From Anaerolineaceae bacterium oral taxon 439 (GTDB taxonomy: Bacteria > Chloroflexota > Anaerolineae > Anaerolineales > Anaerolineaceae): a stretch of DNA of 64,000 nucleotides. Positions 44,962 through 54,886 of this stretch are shown one piece after another. Numbering within the stretch: position 1 is the first letter of the stretch; each line of letters begins with the position of its first letter. Location: NCBI GenBank assembly GCA_001717545.1, contig CP017039.1, positions 558,001-622,000 on the forward strand. Reading direction: 5' to 3'. The notes beneath the pieces are model-generated. The model worked only from the letters and a program-made list of their open reading frames with translations. It was not told where the DNA came from and ran no database searches. The translations under genes and the position numbers were made by a program.

Positions 44962-45930
44962 ATGGATAATGCAGGGAATTCGCCCGTTTGGTCGGTTCAG
45001 CCGCCACAAGGGTTGATTAAAGGAGATTATTACCATTTGGAAGAGCGTTTCCCGCCCTATTATCATGGCGTTGAAGGTCAGTTTCCAGATGACCCCGGGC
45101 ATCTGGGAATTGTCGATGTGATCAAGTCGGATGGGCGGATGGTATTTATTGAATTGAATGAAATCACCGCTCCATCTTACTATAATCATCTTTACAGGAA
45201 TATTTCCAAGAGACGTTCCGATTATAGTTTTTGGCAGTACACCAAAGATCGTATGAAAAAAGCGGGTTCCGTTCTTACGATGGGCCTGGAATATGTGGAA
45301 GATCAGATGCTTAAGGAGCAGCGGCTGACTGGGGAATTTGATCTTCTCTCCAGCGCATCCGGTAGCGTGAAAAAATTGCTCAAAATTGCGGATAAACTTG
45401 AGGCAGAAATAAACAAACCATCTTCGAAGAAGATGTATAGTTATAGCGAAAAGTATGGCTATGGCCTGACAGGATGGTTGCGAGTTGTCATTGAAAATGG
45501 GAAGATTGTCAGTTGTCGATTTGACGAGATATTTGCTGACAATCAGGAGGATATCGTTTGCCCTGAGCTTAAGCGATACTATCGCCAGTCAAAATATGAC
45601 TGCGCATATTATGAGGATCCGTTTCCGCCAGGGTGGGATCGCCATGCTTTTCTGGTAGGTTTCAGAACTCAAATGGATAACCTGAACGCGAAAGTTGTTG
45701 CTACGCAGGACATGCTTGACTTGACGGGACTTCCACACACCGTTGGCATTAATCTGGGCCCGATTTGGGATAAACCTCTTAACGAGAAAGCGGAGTTAAA
45801 TATGAAGGAACGTCCGGTTTATCCTGCGTGGAAAAATTACCTGCGCATGGCGAAAATCGTTTTGGCTGAGATGAAAAAGGATCATGTTTTGCAGTCGTTT
45901 ATTCGTTCAGGCGTGGGTTTGGAAGGGTAG
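44962..45930 (+). CDS. two-domain FMN_bind-like protein, paralogue 3
   Basis: 322 residues, 15 bases after paralogue 2, with AAAGGGAA upstream. It shares the two tandem domains: GHLGIVDVIKSDGRMVFIEL and TGWLRVVIENGKIVSCRFDE. The candidate FMN site reads DLLSSAS (D127, S130-S-A-S133), with Gly replaced by Ser, so flavinylation is doubtful. LKRYYRQSKYDC and DMLDLTGLP are conserved with paralogues 1 and 2. It may be a partner subunit of paralogue 2 or an enzyme with bound but not covalent flavin. Confidence 0.75.
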   Translation: MDNAGNSPVWSVQPPQGLIKGDYYHLEERFPPYYHGVEGQFPDDPGHLGIVDVIKSDGRMVFIELNEITAPSYYNHLYRNISKRRSDYSFWQYTKDRMKKAGSVLTMGLEYVEDQMLKEQRLTGEFDLLSSASGSVKKLLKIADKLEAEINKPSSKKMYSYSEKYGYGLTGWLRVVIENGKIVSCRFDEIFADNQEDIVCPELKRYYRQSKYDCAYYEDPFPPGWDRHAFLVGFRTQMDNLNAKVVATQDMLDLTGLPHTVGINLGPIWDKPLNEKAELNMKERPVYPAWKNYLRMAKIVLAEMKKDHVLQSFIRSGVGLEG

Positions 45931-45935
45931 CGAGA

Positions 45936-46913
45936 ATGCAAAAACATGAATGGACACAAGGCATCGATTTTTTTGCGTTTGACACGTTATGTAGTATCCG
46001 TATTATGCCTTATTCCAGATCGGCGGCCGCTCCAATTTTAAAAGATGCGTGGGAAACTGCGCATCTCGTTGAACAAACATTGAATATGTTTGACGAAACC
46101 TCAGAGTTATCTTGTCTGTGCAATAACTATGCGATTTCTTTTCCTTTTCAAGCTTCTGCGATGTTATATTCATTTATCGAGGATAATCTTCGTATCGCAG
46201 CTCTGACAGATGGGCAATTTGATTTTACGGTAGGGGCATTGATAAAATTATGGGACTTCTTGGCGGACAACCCGGAAGTCCCTGCAAAAGAAAAAATCGC
46301 AGATCTTCTTCAAAGCGTCGGGTACCAGCATCTTTCGCTTCTTCCGGAAAGAAGGAGTGTTGTCATAGACTGTAAAGGGATTCAACTTGATCCGGGCGCT
46401 TCAGGAAAAGGCTTTGCGTTAGATAAAGTATCCGTGCGTCTTCGTCAACATCATGTTCAACACGCTGTTTTAGATTTTGGCGGGAATATCTTTACGATTG
46501 GCGGAAAATGGGACGCCGTTGGCTCTCCTGGCGGACGTCCCTGGATTACCGCGCTCCGCAATCCGACGGATCCAGGCTCTGTTATCGGGAGCGTTCCGCT
46601 TGTTGATGCGGGTATTGCCACGTCTTCATGGTATGAACATTGTTTTAAGAAAGATGGGGAAGTTTATTATCATATATTAAATCCTTATACTGGATTCCCT
46701 TTGCCTATGGAGTTGAAGAGTATGACGATCATTTCTCCTTCTGCGCTTTATTCGGATATTTTATCAACGGCCTTTTTCGTTCTTGGCCTGGAAAAAGGAA
46801 TGCGGTTGGCTGAGGCGCTGAAAGAGGATATAGGGACTATTGAATATGTTGCAGTAACGAAGGATGATCGTATCCTGAGTTCCCCAGGTGCCGGTTTCAA
46901 CTCTGCCGCTTAG
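45936..46913 (+). CDS. apbE: FAD:protein FMN transferase (cytosolic ApbE)
   Basis: 325 residues. Family motifs: MFDETSELSCLCN (~50), LDPGASGKGFALDKV (FAD-binding Gly-rich loop, ~150), VLDFGGNIFTIGGKWD, TSSWYEHCF, and HILNPYTGFP. An Asp in YSDILSTAFFVLG supplies a metal ligand. It has no signal peptide or lipobox, unlike exported ApbE. It transfers FMN from FAD to Ser or Thr in D-x-x-[ST]-G-A-[ST] motifs. Its operon neighbour at 43951 carries exactly such a motif and is the predicted substrate. Confidence 0.9.
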   Translation: MQKHEWTQGIDFFAFDTLCSIRIMPYSRSAAAPILKDAWETAHLVEQTLNMFDETSELSCLCNNYAISFPFQASAMLYSFIEDNLRIAALTDGQFDFTVGALIKLWDFLADNPEVPAKEKIADLLQSVGYQHLSLLPERRSVVIDCKGIQLDPGASGKGFALDKVSVRLRQHHVQHAVLDFGGNIFTIGGKWDAVGSPGGRPWITALRNPTDPGSVIGSVPLVDAGIATSSWYEHCFKKDGEVYYHILNPYTGFPLPMELKSMTIISPSALYSDILSTAFFVLGLEKGMRLAEALKEDIGTIEYVAVTKDDRILSSPGAGFNSAA

Positions 46914-47041
46914 ATTGACGCGGGGAGTTCGCTTTTCCTGCGGCGTAAGTTGGAAAAGGTGAATTGAAAAGTCAAACGCAGCCATGGGCAGCAGAAAGCT
47001 GAAGTTCGGTTCCATTTACCTTGACAACTGACTAAAATGTA

Positions 47042-47082
47042 ACGATTGTCATACGAAACTATTGACACAGAATGACAATCGT
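47042..47082. promoter_or_regulatory. 11-bp inverted repeat overlapping the sRNA promoter (candidate operator)
   Basis: ACGATTGTCAT (47042-47052) and ATGACAATCGT (47072-47082) are perfect reverse complements spaced by 19 bases. The second arm sits between the -35 and -10 of the promoter at 47062-47089, so a bound protein would block it. The binding protein is unknown. Confidence 0.6.
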
Positions 47083-47089
47083 CTATAAT
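47062..47089 (+). promoter_or_regulatory. strong sigma70-type promoter
   Basis: TTGACA (47062-47067) and TATAAT (47084-47089), both perfect consensus, with a 16-base spacer. The transcript would begin near 47096 and run into the terminator at 47177-47209. Confidence 0.8.
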
Positions 47090-47095
47090 CAGTCG

Positions 47096-47209
47096 TGAAC
47101 AGCAAAACTAAATTCTTCTTTTTATCTGTTTCAGCTGTTGATGTTCCTCCTTTCATCAGCAGCACTCCTTTTTCTGAAAAAAAGCCTGTCCTCCTTTCGG
47201 GCTTTTTTT
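47096..47209 (+). ncRNA. predicted small RNA with anti-Shine-Dalgarno loops
   Basis: Between a consensus promoter and a T-rich terminator lies a ~115-nt transcript without a plausible coding frame. Stem 1 pairs 47134-47143 with 47154-47163 (10 bp, one G-U) and displays TTCCTCCTTT in its loop. The terminator stem pairs AAAAAAAGCC (47177-47186) with GGCTTTTTTT (47200-47209) and displays GTCCTCCTTT in its loop. A third, single-stranded ACTCCTTTTT lies between. UCCUCCUUU is complementary to AAAGGAGGA Shine-Dalgarno sequences, a design known from other bacterial sRNAs. Function is inferred. Confidence 0.6.
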
Positions 47210-47224
47210 CGTTTAGATGGAGGT

Positions 47225-47690
47225 GAGTCTGTTTCAAATTCCCATGGAATTAAAGAAGTTCGGTGTCATGGATTATACGCTTGAAAAGTGAATAATAGAG
47301 GGAAGACATTTTTTCGCTTTTATGAATCGGGGAAGAAGCGGCAGGCTCTCATCCTCCTGGCGCTTGAAATCATCAAAACAACGCTGCCTTTCTCTTTGGG
47401 TGGTAAGTTTTCCGGTGGCATTCAGGTGCAGAAGTCTGTTGAAAATGGCGTTGAAACCTTCAGAGAAAAGAATCGTAAAAACAGGTTCCAGATCGATGGC
47501 ATCGCCATAGGCGGAACGAATGGCCTTTTTGATATGGAATAGGTCCAAAACGCGCTCAATCCATTTGGCGGAACACAGGTTAAACATAACCCCAGCCTAG
47601 GCTCCGCCGACAGCCAACAGCCTGATCGAAGGTGGCTGAACTGACTTTAGCGTCGGTTATTTGCGTGCAGATCATGGCTGCCTTCCGGAA
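47225..47690 (-). mobile_element. decayed ISLre2/UPF0236-like insertion sequence, right copy (inverted)
   Basis: Inverted and partly deleted homologue of 35667-36375. It ends at 47225-47238 with GAGTCTGTTTCAA, the reverse complement of the left copy's inner end. The transposase fragment (reading on the minus strand at 47273-47587: AKWIERVLDLFHIKKAIRSA, then EPVFTILFSEGFNAIF) keeps a part of the N-terminal catalytic region that the left copy has lost. Not functional. Confidence 0.75.
47273..47587 (-). pseudogene. UPF0236/ISLre2-type transposase fragment
   Basis: 104 codons on the minus strand encode AKWIERVLDLFHIKKAIRSA and later GKLTTQRERQRCFDDFKRQE, aligned with the left copy. The reading then jumps to unrelated residues (KAKKCLPS) at the ~260-base deletion. 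The gene is a remnant lacking both ends. Confidence 0.65.
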
Positions 47691-47819
47691 ATTTGACTGC
47701 GCGGCGAGGATATTTTCGATTTCCTGCACGCGTTGGTCCCGTCGAATGTACGGTTCTAAGCTCCTTCTGGTTGGTCTAAAACTTATTACAGGAACTTCCT
47801 ATTATTTTATCAAATAATT
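47691..47819. other. intergenic stretch between IS remnant and CRISPR array
   Basis: No coding potential or recognised element is seen in this 129-base piece. It is AT-rich toward the array. Confidence 0.5.
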
Positions 47820-49782
<1,963 letters not shown>

Positions 49783-50073
49783 CTAAAAGATTAACGGTCT
49801 GTCAACGTGAATTCCTTTTTCAATACCGATATGCTCAATTTTAGTCTCATATTTATTTCCCAGGTAATAAAACCGGAGGCTATCCGTATTAACATCAATA
49901 ATCTTAGATAGCTCATGTTTCAGCTTTACCGCCTGCGCATTGTCAATAATACATTCAAAAACAGAATTCTGGACCCTTGATCCATAGTTTACACACATTT
50001 TCGCGACTTTACGCAATCTTTTTTTTCCTTCCGCCGTCTCCGTATTGACATCATAGGTAATCAACACTAACAA
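49783..50073 (-). CDS. cas2: CRISPR-associated endonuclease Cas2
   Basis: 96 residues. The ferredoxin-like fold starts MLVLITYDVNTETAEGKKRL, with the conserved Asp8 of the YDV motif; RVQNSVFECIIDNAQ is the second family block. With Cas1 it integrates new spacers at the leader end. It is the last gene of the cas operon, and the array leader begins right after its stop. Confidence 0.97.
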   Translation of the reverse strand: MLVLITYDVNTETAEGKKRLRKVAKMCVNYGSRVQNSVFECIIDNAQAVKLKHELSKIIDVNTDSLRFYYLGNKYETKIEHIGIEKGIHVDRPLIF

Positions 50074-50084
50074 CTTCTTTTATC

Positions 50085-51113
50085 CTATTTCCACAAAAAA
50101 GGAGGGTATGCATCGAGATCGCCGCGTAAATGCCGACTGAGGAGCATCGCCTGCGCAAAAGGGACAAGACCCCATTCCATCTTCTCTTTCAGGAATGGAT
50201 GCTCTAAGGTGTCCTTTTTTCGATTTTGCCACTCTGCAAGAACAGTCCGTCTCGAATCATCTTTCAATAGCACAGCGCCATTTTCTTTCTGAATAAAATC
50301 TTTTCCATTGACGATTCGCTTATTGACGAGCGCCAAGACGAATCGGTCGGCAATCGCCGGGCGCAGCTCTTCCATCAAGTCCAAAGCTAATGAAGCCCTG
50401 CCAGGGCGATCCGTATGCATCATGCCGACGTATGGGTCTAATCCGACCGTCTCAAGCGCTGACGCAACAGAGCTCGTCAGCAGCGAATAGCAGAAAGATA
50501 AAAGTGCGTTGACTTTATCCATTGGCGGACGGCGACTCCTGCCGAGGAAGACAAAATCTTTCTTTTGCTGCAAAATTAATTCATCAAAAATGCCGAAATA
50601 AACTCTGGCGGCTTCGCCCTCTTCCCCTCGGAGCTGCTCTTTGCTTTCCGCTGCCATAACGCGCGTCATCGCCGCTTTTAGAAAAGCGGACGCTTTTTTC
50701 AGCGCTTCAACGTCTACTTGCATTGGATGATCGCGCGTTACGCGTTCTAAAACCCAACGTGCGTTATAAATTTTCCCGAGAATACAATTTTTCGCAATTT
50801 CCAGGCTTTCTGCAGAATCAGCGACTTGATGCTGCTTCCTGCGAAGCAGGACGTTCCCTTTTGTCTTTCCGATAATTCTGGCCAGAAAACGACCCTGCGG
50901 CGTCATAAAACAGAGGGATATATTCCGCTCAGCGCAGGCGCCCATCAGAGCCGGACTCGCTCCGCGATATCCGAAGGAAACGATCTCTTCCAGGTTATGA
51001 AGCGGGACCCTGCCGATTTCTTTATCTCCGTCGATGATAACAACATTTTCCCCGTCAAGGGAAAGATAGCCTCCTTCAGAACTGACATACAGGACATTCA
51101 TCACCTTTCTCAT
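50085..51113 (-). CDS. cas1: CRISPR-associated endonuclease Cas1 (type I-C)
   Basis: 342 residues. The N-terminal beta domain holds LYVSSEGGYLSLDGENVVI. The catalytic helical domain has the metal-binding residues in LRGEEGEAARVYFGIFDELI (Glu), GMMHTDRPGRASLALDLMEE (His) and LRPAIADRFVLALVNKRIV (Asp). It integrates spacers together with Cas2. Its start overlaps the cas4 stop by 4 bases. Confidence 0.97.
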   Translation of the reverse strand: MRKVMNVLYVSSEGGYLSLDGENVVIIDGDKEIGRVPLHNLEEIVSFGYRGASPALMGACAERNISLCFMTPQGRFLARIIGKTKGNVLLRRKQHQVADSAESLEIAKNCILGKIYNARWVLERVTRDHPMQVDVEALKKASAFLKAAMTRVMAAESKEQLRGEEGEAARVYFGIFDELILQQKKDFVFLGRSRRPPMDKVNALLSFCYSLLTSSVASALETVGLDPYVGMMHTDRPGRASLALDLMEELRPAIADRFVLALVNKRIVNGKDFIQKENGAVLLKDDSRRTVLAEWQNRKKDTLEHPFLKEKMEWGLVPFAQAMLLSRHLRGDLDAYPPFLWK

Positions 51114-51784
51114 GAGGCGACTTCTTCCTGAAGCTTATCGTGAATGAATTTATTTACGCTGCTCGCTCTTTCGAGCTCCGGCATGCATAAATCGATCAGT
51201 GAACATCCGCGGCATCTTTTGTGTGTCTTGACCTTGGGCGTATATCCGCGGCTGAAATATTGATGCATTTCAGCAATGACATTTTCAGCTTCCATGCGCA
51301 GCTCATCCGTAATCGGGATTCTCTCTCTCCGTCGCGTCGAACCATAAAAAAGCGCTCCCTCTGAAACCCGGGCGGAAAACATCTCCTCAAGACAGAGCGA
51401 TTGCGCGATCAGCTGCATAACGTCTTCTTTCTCTACTTTGGGTCCACCTTTTTTATACTCAACCGGATAAATCGAATAGGTTCCGCGATGCCCATGGAGA
51501 CGAATTCCGTCCGGCGATTTCTGAAATTCAACCACGTCGCATTCGCCGCTGAGCCCAAGCCGCTTTGAAGAGACTGGCAGCGCACGTATAACAATTGTGT
51601 CATTGCGCTTCTCTGCCAGGTAAGGATCATGTGCGTTTTCATGCATGATTTCGCCCAGAATCGTGTGATAATTTTCTGCCCAGAGTTGTTCCAAGTGGAC
51701 TAATGCCCAACGTCTTCGACAGAACAGGAAATGTCTTATGCCAGAGATCATGAGAAAATCTTCTTCAGCGTATTCCATAGACAA
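51110..51784 (-). CDS. cas4: CRISPR-associated exonuclease Cas4
   Basis: 224 residues. First Cys in GIRHFLFCRRRWALVHLEQL. Nuclease core GECDVVEFQK (metal Asp), YPVEYKKGGPK (E-x-K), then DVMQLIAQSLCLEE. The last three Cys are in CRGCSLIDLC. It trims prespacers and selects PAM-bearing ends for Cas1-Cas2. It starts 24 bases after cas3. The split Cas4-like pair at 15.5-16.3 kb shares the fold but is not part of this locus. Confidence 0.96.
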   Translation of the reverse strand: MSMEYAEEDFLMISGIRHFLFCRRRWALVHLEQLWAENYHTILGEIMHENAHDPYLAEKRNDTIVIRALPVSSKRLGLSGECDVVEFQKSPDGIRLHGHRGTYSIYPVEYKKGGPKVEKEDVMQLIAQSLCLEEMFSARVSEGALFYGSTRRRERIPITDELRMEAENVIAEMHQYFSRGYTPKVKTHKRCRGCSLIDLCMPELERASSVNKFIHDKLQEEVAS

Positions 51785-51808
51785 CTCGCTTGAAAAAAAG
51801 AATAGAAA

Positions 51809-53986
51809 TTAAAAGTCAAGAAAACTGGTTTTGGTTTTTTCCTTCCATAAAACCCCTTTCATGTACCCGAGAAAATCGTCGTAATCAAGCATCCATTGAT
51901 AAATATCCGGAGCGATCATCTTGAGATTCATGTCGGATTCCTTGCCCTTCCGAATATTAAAAGAATGATTCTGGATCAATCGCCAATTCCCTTTGCCGAA
52001 TTGAACGTTGCGAATCAATTCCGGATCAAAAATCGCGACAACCGTATGATCTTCAATCACATTAAATTCTTTCGCTACCGTTTCAAAAGCCATCTCTTTT
52101 TCTTTATCAAGAAAATAATGAACGGTTCTTAAAACGCTGTCATTTTCCGTGATCTGGTCCTCTATGGCTTTTGTACTCAGCGCAGGAGATATTTCTTTGC
52201 CATTGACGAAATACTTTTTCAGAATCTGCGCGGACAGCTCAAACCCCTTATGATTTGGAAAAGAATCGTTATCCTGAAAGGTAAAATCCCATATTTCAGC
52301 GTTTGGATAACGTCCATGCCGATTGACTCTTCCCGATGCTTGAATGAGCGAAAGCAAAGAGGCCGTCTGGCGGAATCCTGTTCGAAACGAGAAATCAACA
52401 CCGGCCTCCACACAGGAAGTTGCTACCAGCGTCCAATCCGTATCTTTTTCATCCTCTAACCGAGCCTTAATACGCCGAACTGTAATGGCTCTGTCCGCCG
52501 CGGTCAGCGCAGTTGACAGATGCTCAATATGGTCTCTCCCATAGCGGCTGCAGAGTTCATCTGCGACAACCGCAGCACACTTGATTGTGTTGACGATGAC
52601 CAAACGTGGGCCGGGAAAAGATTGGGTCCAGTCTATGAATTCATCCAGGCTTAACGGCTGATCGTTTCTCTGAAAAGTGATCCGGTCTTTTTCATATTGC
52701 ATGAGCTGATTTCGCAGCTGCGAGGGTACCAACTCGGGAATTATCGGATGATACTCAGTCAGTCGGTTCAATTTCCAAAATTCAACTAAGGAGCCTGACC
52801 CAAGGACCCAATAGCAGCTCCATTCTTCGGCGAGTTTAACCATCCATTTCCAGGCCAGCGGCAGCAGGGTTAAAGGCAGCGATGCGTGAGATTCGTCGAT
52901 GAAAAACGCGGATCCTGGCAATTCGTGCAGCCGTCGAAGCGTAGACGGATAATTCGACGCCAGCGTTTCGTAAAAAGCCACCGCTGTTGTCACGATGATT
53001 GGCGATCGCCATAAACTGGTTAGATACCGGGTCTCTTTGTCTTCGAAATCCGCTCTGGAATGCAGCTCGGCGACGACCTTTTCAGGGTCCTCCCCGGGCA
53101 GTGTCAGCGCCCGGCGATAAACGTCGACAGATTGTGTAATAATTGTCGTAAACGGAAGGACGACAAATATCCGGCGCAATCCGCGCGAGGAAGCTTGTTT
53201 CAGCAGGTGTGCCATAACGGCCGTTGTTTTTCCGGAACCAACTGGGCTGTCGCAGGATACAAACTGGGAAGCCTGGACAGAATTGCGGCAATTTTCATAC
53301 ATCTGACTTCGCAGATGGCTGCGCGGATCAGAAGTCTCTAACGACTTAACGTACGCGTCAAGTTGTTTCAAACGCTCTTCCGCTTGGAGTTCTGGCATCT
53401 CATCCAACGTTGGGTACTGACCATAATTCTCAGCTGTATTTGTATGATCCGCGTCCGTCAGACAAGATAAAAGCAATCTTATGAAGAGGTTCTGATCGCC
53501 TTCGTAAGATTCCGTTGGATATGTAATTGTAGTGTCATAAATCTGATGATGAATCTCCGCGATTCGATCCAATTCTTTATTCGTCCGCTCGATTACTTCT
53601 GGTTGGGCATCTCGAAACGCGTTCCCTTCGCGATTGAATTCTTTTTGAAAGTCAGGCAGCCCGCGATGATGCGCAAAGACGGAAATTGCGGCATAATTCG
53701 CTTCTTTGTTCAAAAGGTAAGCAACTCCTGCGTCTTCATGATGAATTGGGAGGCGGGCGCTTTTTTTATCGCCGCGTAAAACCTCCTGATTTTCTTCGAG
53801 AAGTTTGCCGAAATCATGGAGACTGGCGCCGGCATCCGTATTTTCGGTCAGAAGGCCCTTCGATTGGGTTGCAAATCGCTCTGCTTCTTGAGCAAAGCGA
53901 TTTGCAAGCCGGTGAACGTTTTCTACATGATCCCGATAAGTTTGCGCCGGAATGTCTCCTTTGGGACTGTGCGCAAAGTATTCCAT
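51809..53986 (-). CDS. cas3: CRISPR-associated helicase-nuclease Cas3
   Basis: 725 residues. N-terminal HD nuclease: HVENVHRLANRF (H20) and the metal site SLHDFGKL (H57-D58), with later His (HHEDAG, FAHHRG). SF2 helicase: Walker A SPVGSGKTTAV (~247-257), motif II FFIDESHASL (DESH ~364-367), and motif VI QASGRVNRHGRYP. Cascade recruits it to unwind and degrade target DNA. It lies between cas7 and cas4 rather than first in the operon, as is usual for type I-C. Confidence 0.97.
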   Translation of the reverse strand: MEYFAHSPKGDIPAQTYRDHVENVHRLANRFAQEAERFATQSKGLLTENTDAGASLHDFGKLLEENQEVLRGDKKSARLPIHHEDAGVAYLLNKEANYAAISVFAHHRGLPDFQKEFNREGNAFRDAQPEVIERTNKELDRIAEIHHQIYDTTITYPTESYEGDQNLFIRLLLSCLTDADHTNTAENYGQYPTLDEMPELQAEERLKQLDAYVKSLETSDPRSHLRSQMYENCRNSVQASQFVSCDSPVGSGKTTAVMAHLLKQASSRGLRRIFVVLPFTTIITQSVDVYRRALTLPGEDPEKVVAELHSRADFEDKETRYLTSLWRSPIIVTTAVAFYETLASNYPSTLRRLHELPGSAFFIDESHASLPLTLLPLAWKWMVKLAEEWSCYWVLGSGSLVEFWKLNRLTEYHPIIPELVPSQLRNQLMQYEKDRITFQRNDQPLSLDEFIDWTQSFPGPRLVIVNTIKCAAVVADELCSRYGRDHIEHLSTALTAADRAITVRRIKARLEDEKDTDWTLVATSCVEAGVDFSFRTGFRQTASLLSLIQASGRVNRHGRYPNAEIWDFTFQDNDSFPNHKGFELSAQILKKYFVNGKEISPALSTKAIEDQITENDSVLRTVHYFLDKEKEMAFETVAKEFNVIEDHTVVAIFDPELIRNVQFGKGNWRLIQNHSFNIRKGKESDMNLKMIAPDIYQWMLDYDDFLGYMKGVLWKEKTKTSFLDF

Positions 53987-53988
53987 TC

Positions 53989-54849
53989 CTACCCCATTAA
54001 GTCGACAACCGAAGCCAGGCGGACCGCGAGGTTTTCAGGAAGCGAAGTCCGATCTTCATAATCTTCCCAGCAGGTTGACGGATCATCTTTATGATCGCGG
54101 CGGATCGGCGTCAGGGCTTCGATTAACAGGTATTCCGGACAGCTGCCCAGAATATTCTTGTGCTCCATGTACCAGGCATGGCGAATCCGAATATCCGGAC
54201 GAATCGCGGAACGGTTCATTTCATACGCATGCGGTATTAATAACTTCAGCAGCTCGATATCATCCTCTGTACAGCCGCTATGATACGCAAAATTCGGATT
54301 CACGTAGAACGGCATGCAGTATACGCCATGTTCAACGAATCGGTAAGCCAAAGGCGCCATACCCGCGTTTTTTCCTTCCTGAACGCCGGCTTTATTGGTA
54401 TTGGTTTGTCGTTGAACGCTGATCGGAGAAATCGATACGCCCATTCCGAATTGAACGACCCCGGTTTTGATGAACCCTTTATCGCCTTCTTTTTCTAAAA
54501 AGGTGTTCCCAAAAACGCGGGCGTCCCAGTATTTTTTGACAAAAGTACTCTGAAGGAAACTCCCGCCGTCTTTCATTTCTGCGGTAATCGAGGCTCGATC
54601 CCGGCCTCGATGTTCCAGGATATAGTACCGGTCTTGATTGTGGAATTTTTCAGGTAGCGTATTGAAAAATGGCGCTGAATGATCGTCGATCAGGTCGCGC
54701 AGTTTTCGTTTGAAAGAAACCGGAGAAATCTCCCCACAGCCATTCGGACGCTGGCGGGGATCGCTCTCGCGATCCGGATCGCCGTTCGGATTCGAGTTGA
54801 CAACTTCAATGACAAGAAAACCAGTAGCACGTTTTATCAATTCGTTCAT
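53989..54849 (-). CDS. cas7c: CRISPR-associated protein Cas7/Csd2 (type I-C backbone)
   Basis: 286 residues. Starts with the Csd2 hallmark GFLVIEVVNSNPNGDPDRES and has VSFKRKLRDLI, then AMTPxY-like HKDDPSTCWEDYEDRTSLP at the end. Multiple copies form the crRNA-binding backbone of the I-C Cascade. It is separated from cas3 by 2 bases. Confidence 0.95.
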   Translation of the reverse strand: MNELIKRATGFLVIEVVNSNPNGDPDRESDPRQRPNGCGEISPVSFKRKLRDLIDDHSAPFFNTLPEKFHNQDRYYILEHRGRDRASITAEMKDGGSFLQSTFVKKYWDARVFGNTFLEKEGDKGFIKTGVVQFGMGVSISPISVQRQTNTNKAGVQEGKNAGMAPLAYRFVEHGVYCMPFYVNPNFAYHSGCTEDDIELLKLLIPHAYEMNRSAIRPDIRIRHAWYMEHKNILGSCPEYLLIEALTPIRRDHKDDPSTCWEDYEDRTSLPENLAVRLASVVDLMG

Positions 54850-54886
54850 TTTGACCTCTTCTCAATCTATTTGATAGGATCGGAAA

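Noticed and set aside
47049-47237. 62-codon minus-strand frame over the predicted small RNA
   Set aside because: It crosses the terminator and promoter, has no convincing ribosome-binding site, and the sequence structure fits an RNA on the plus strand.
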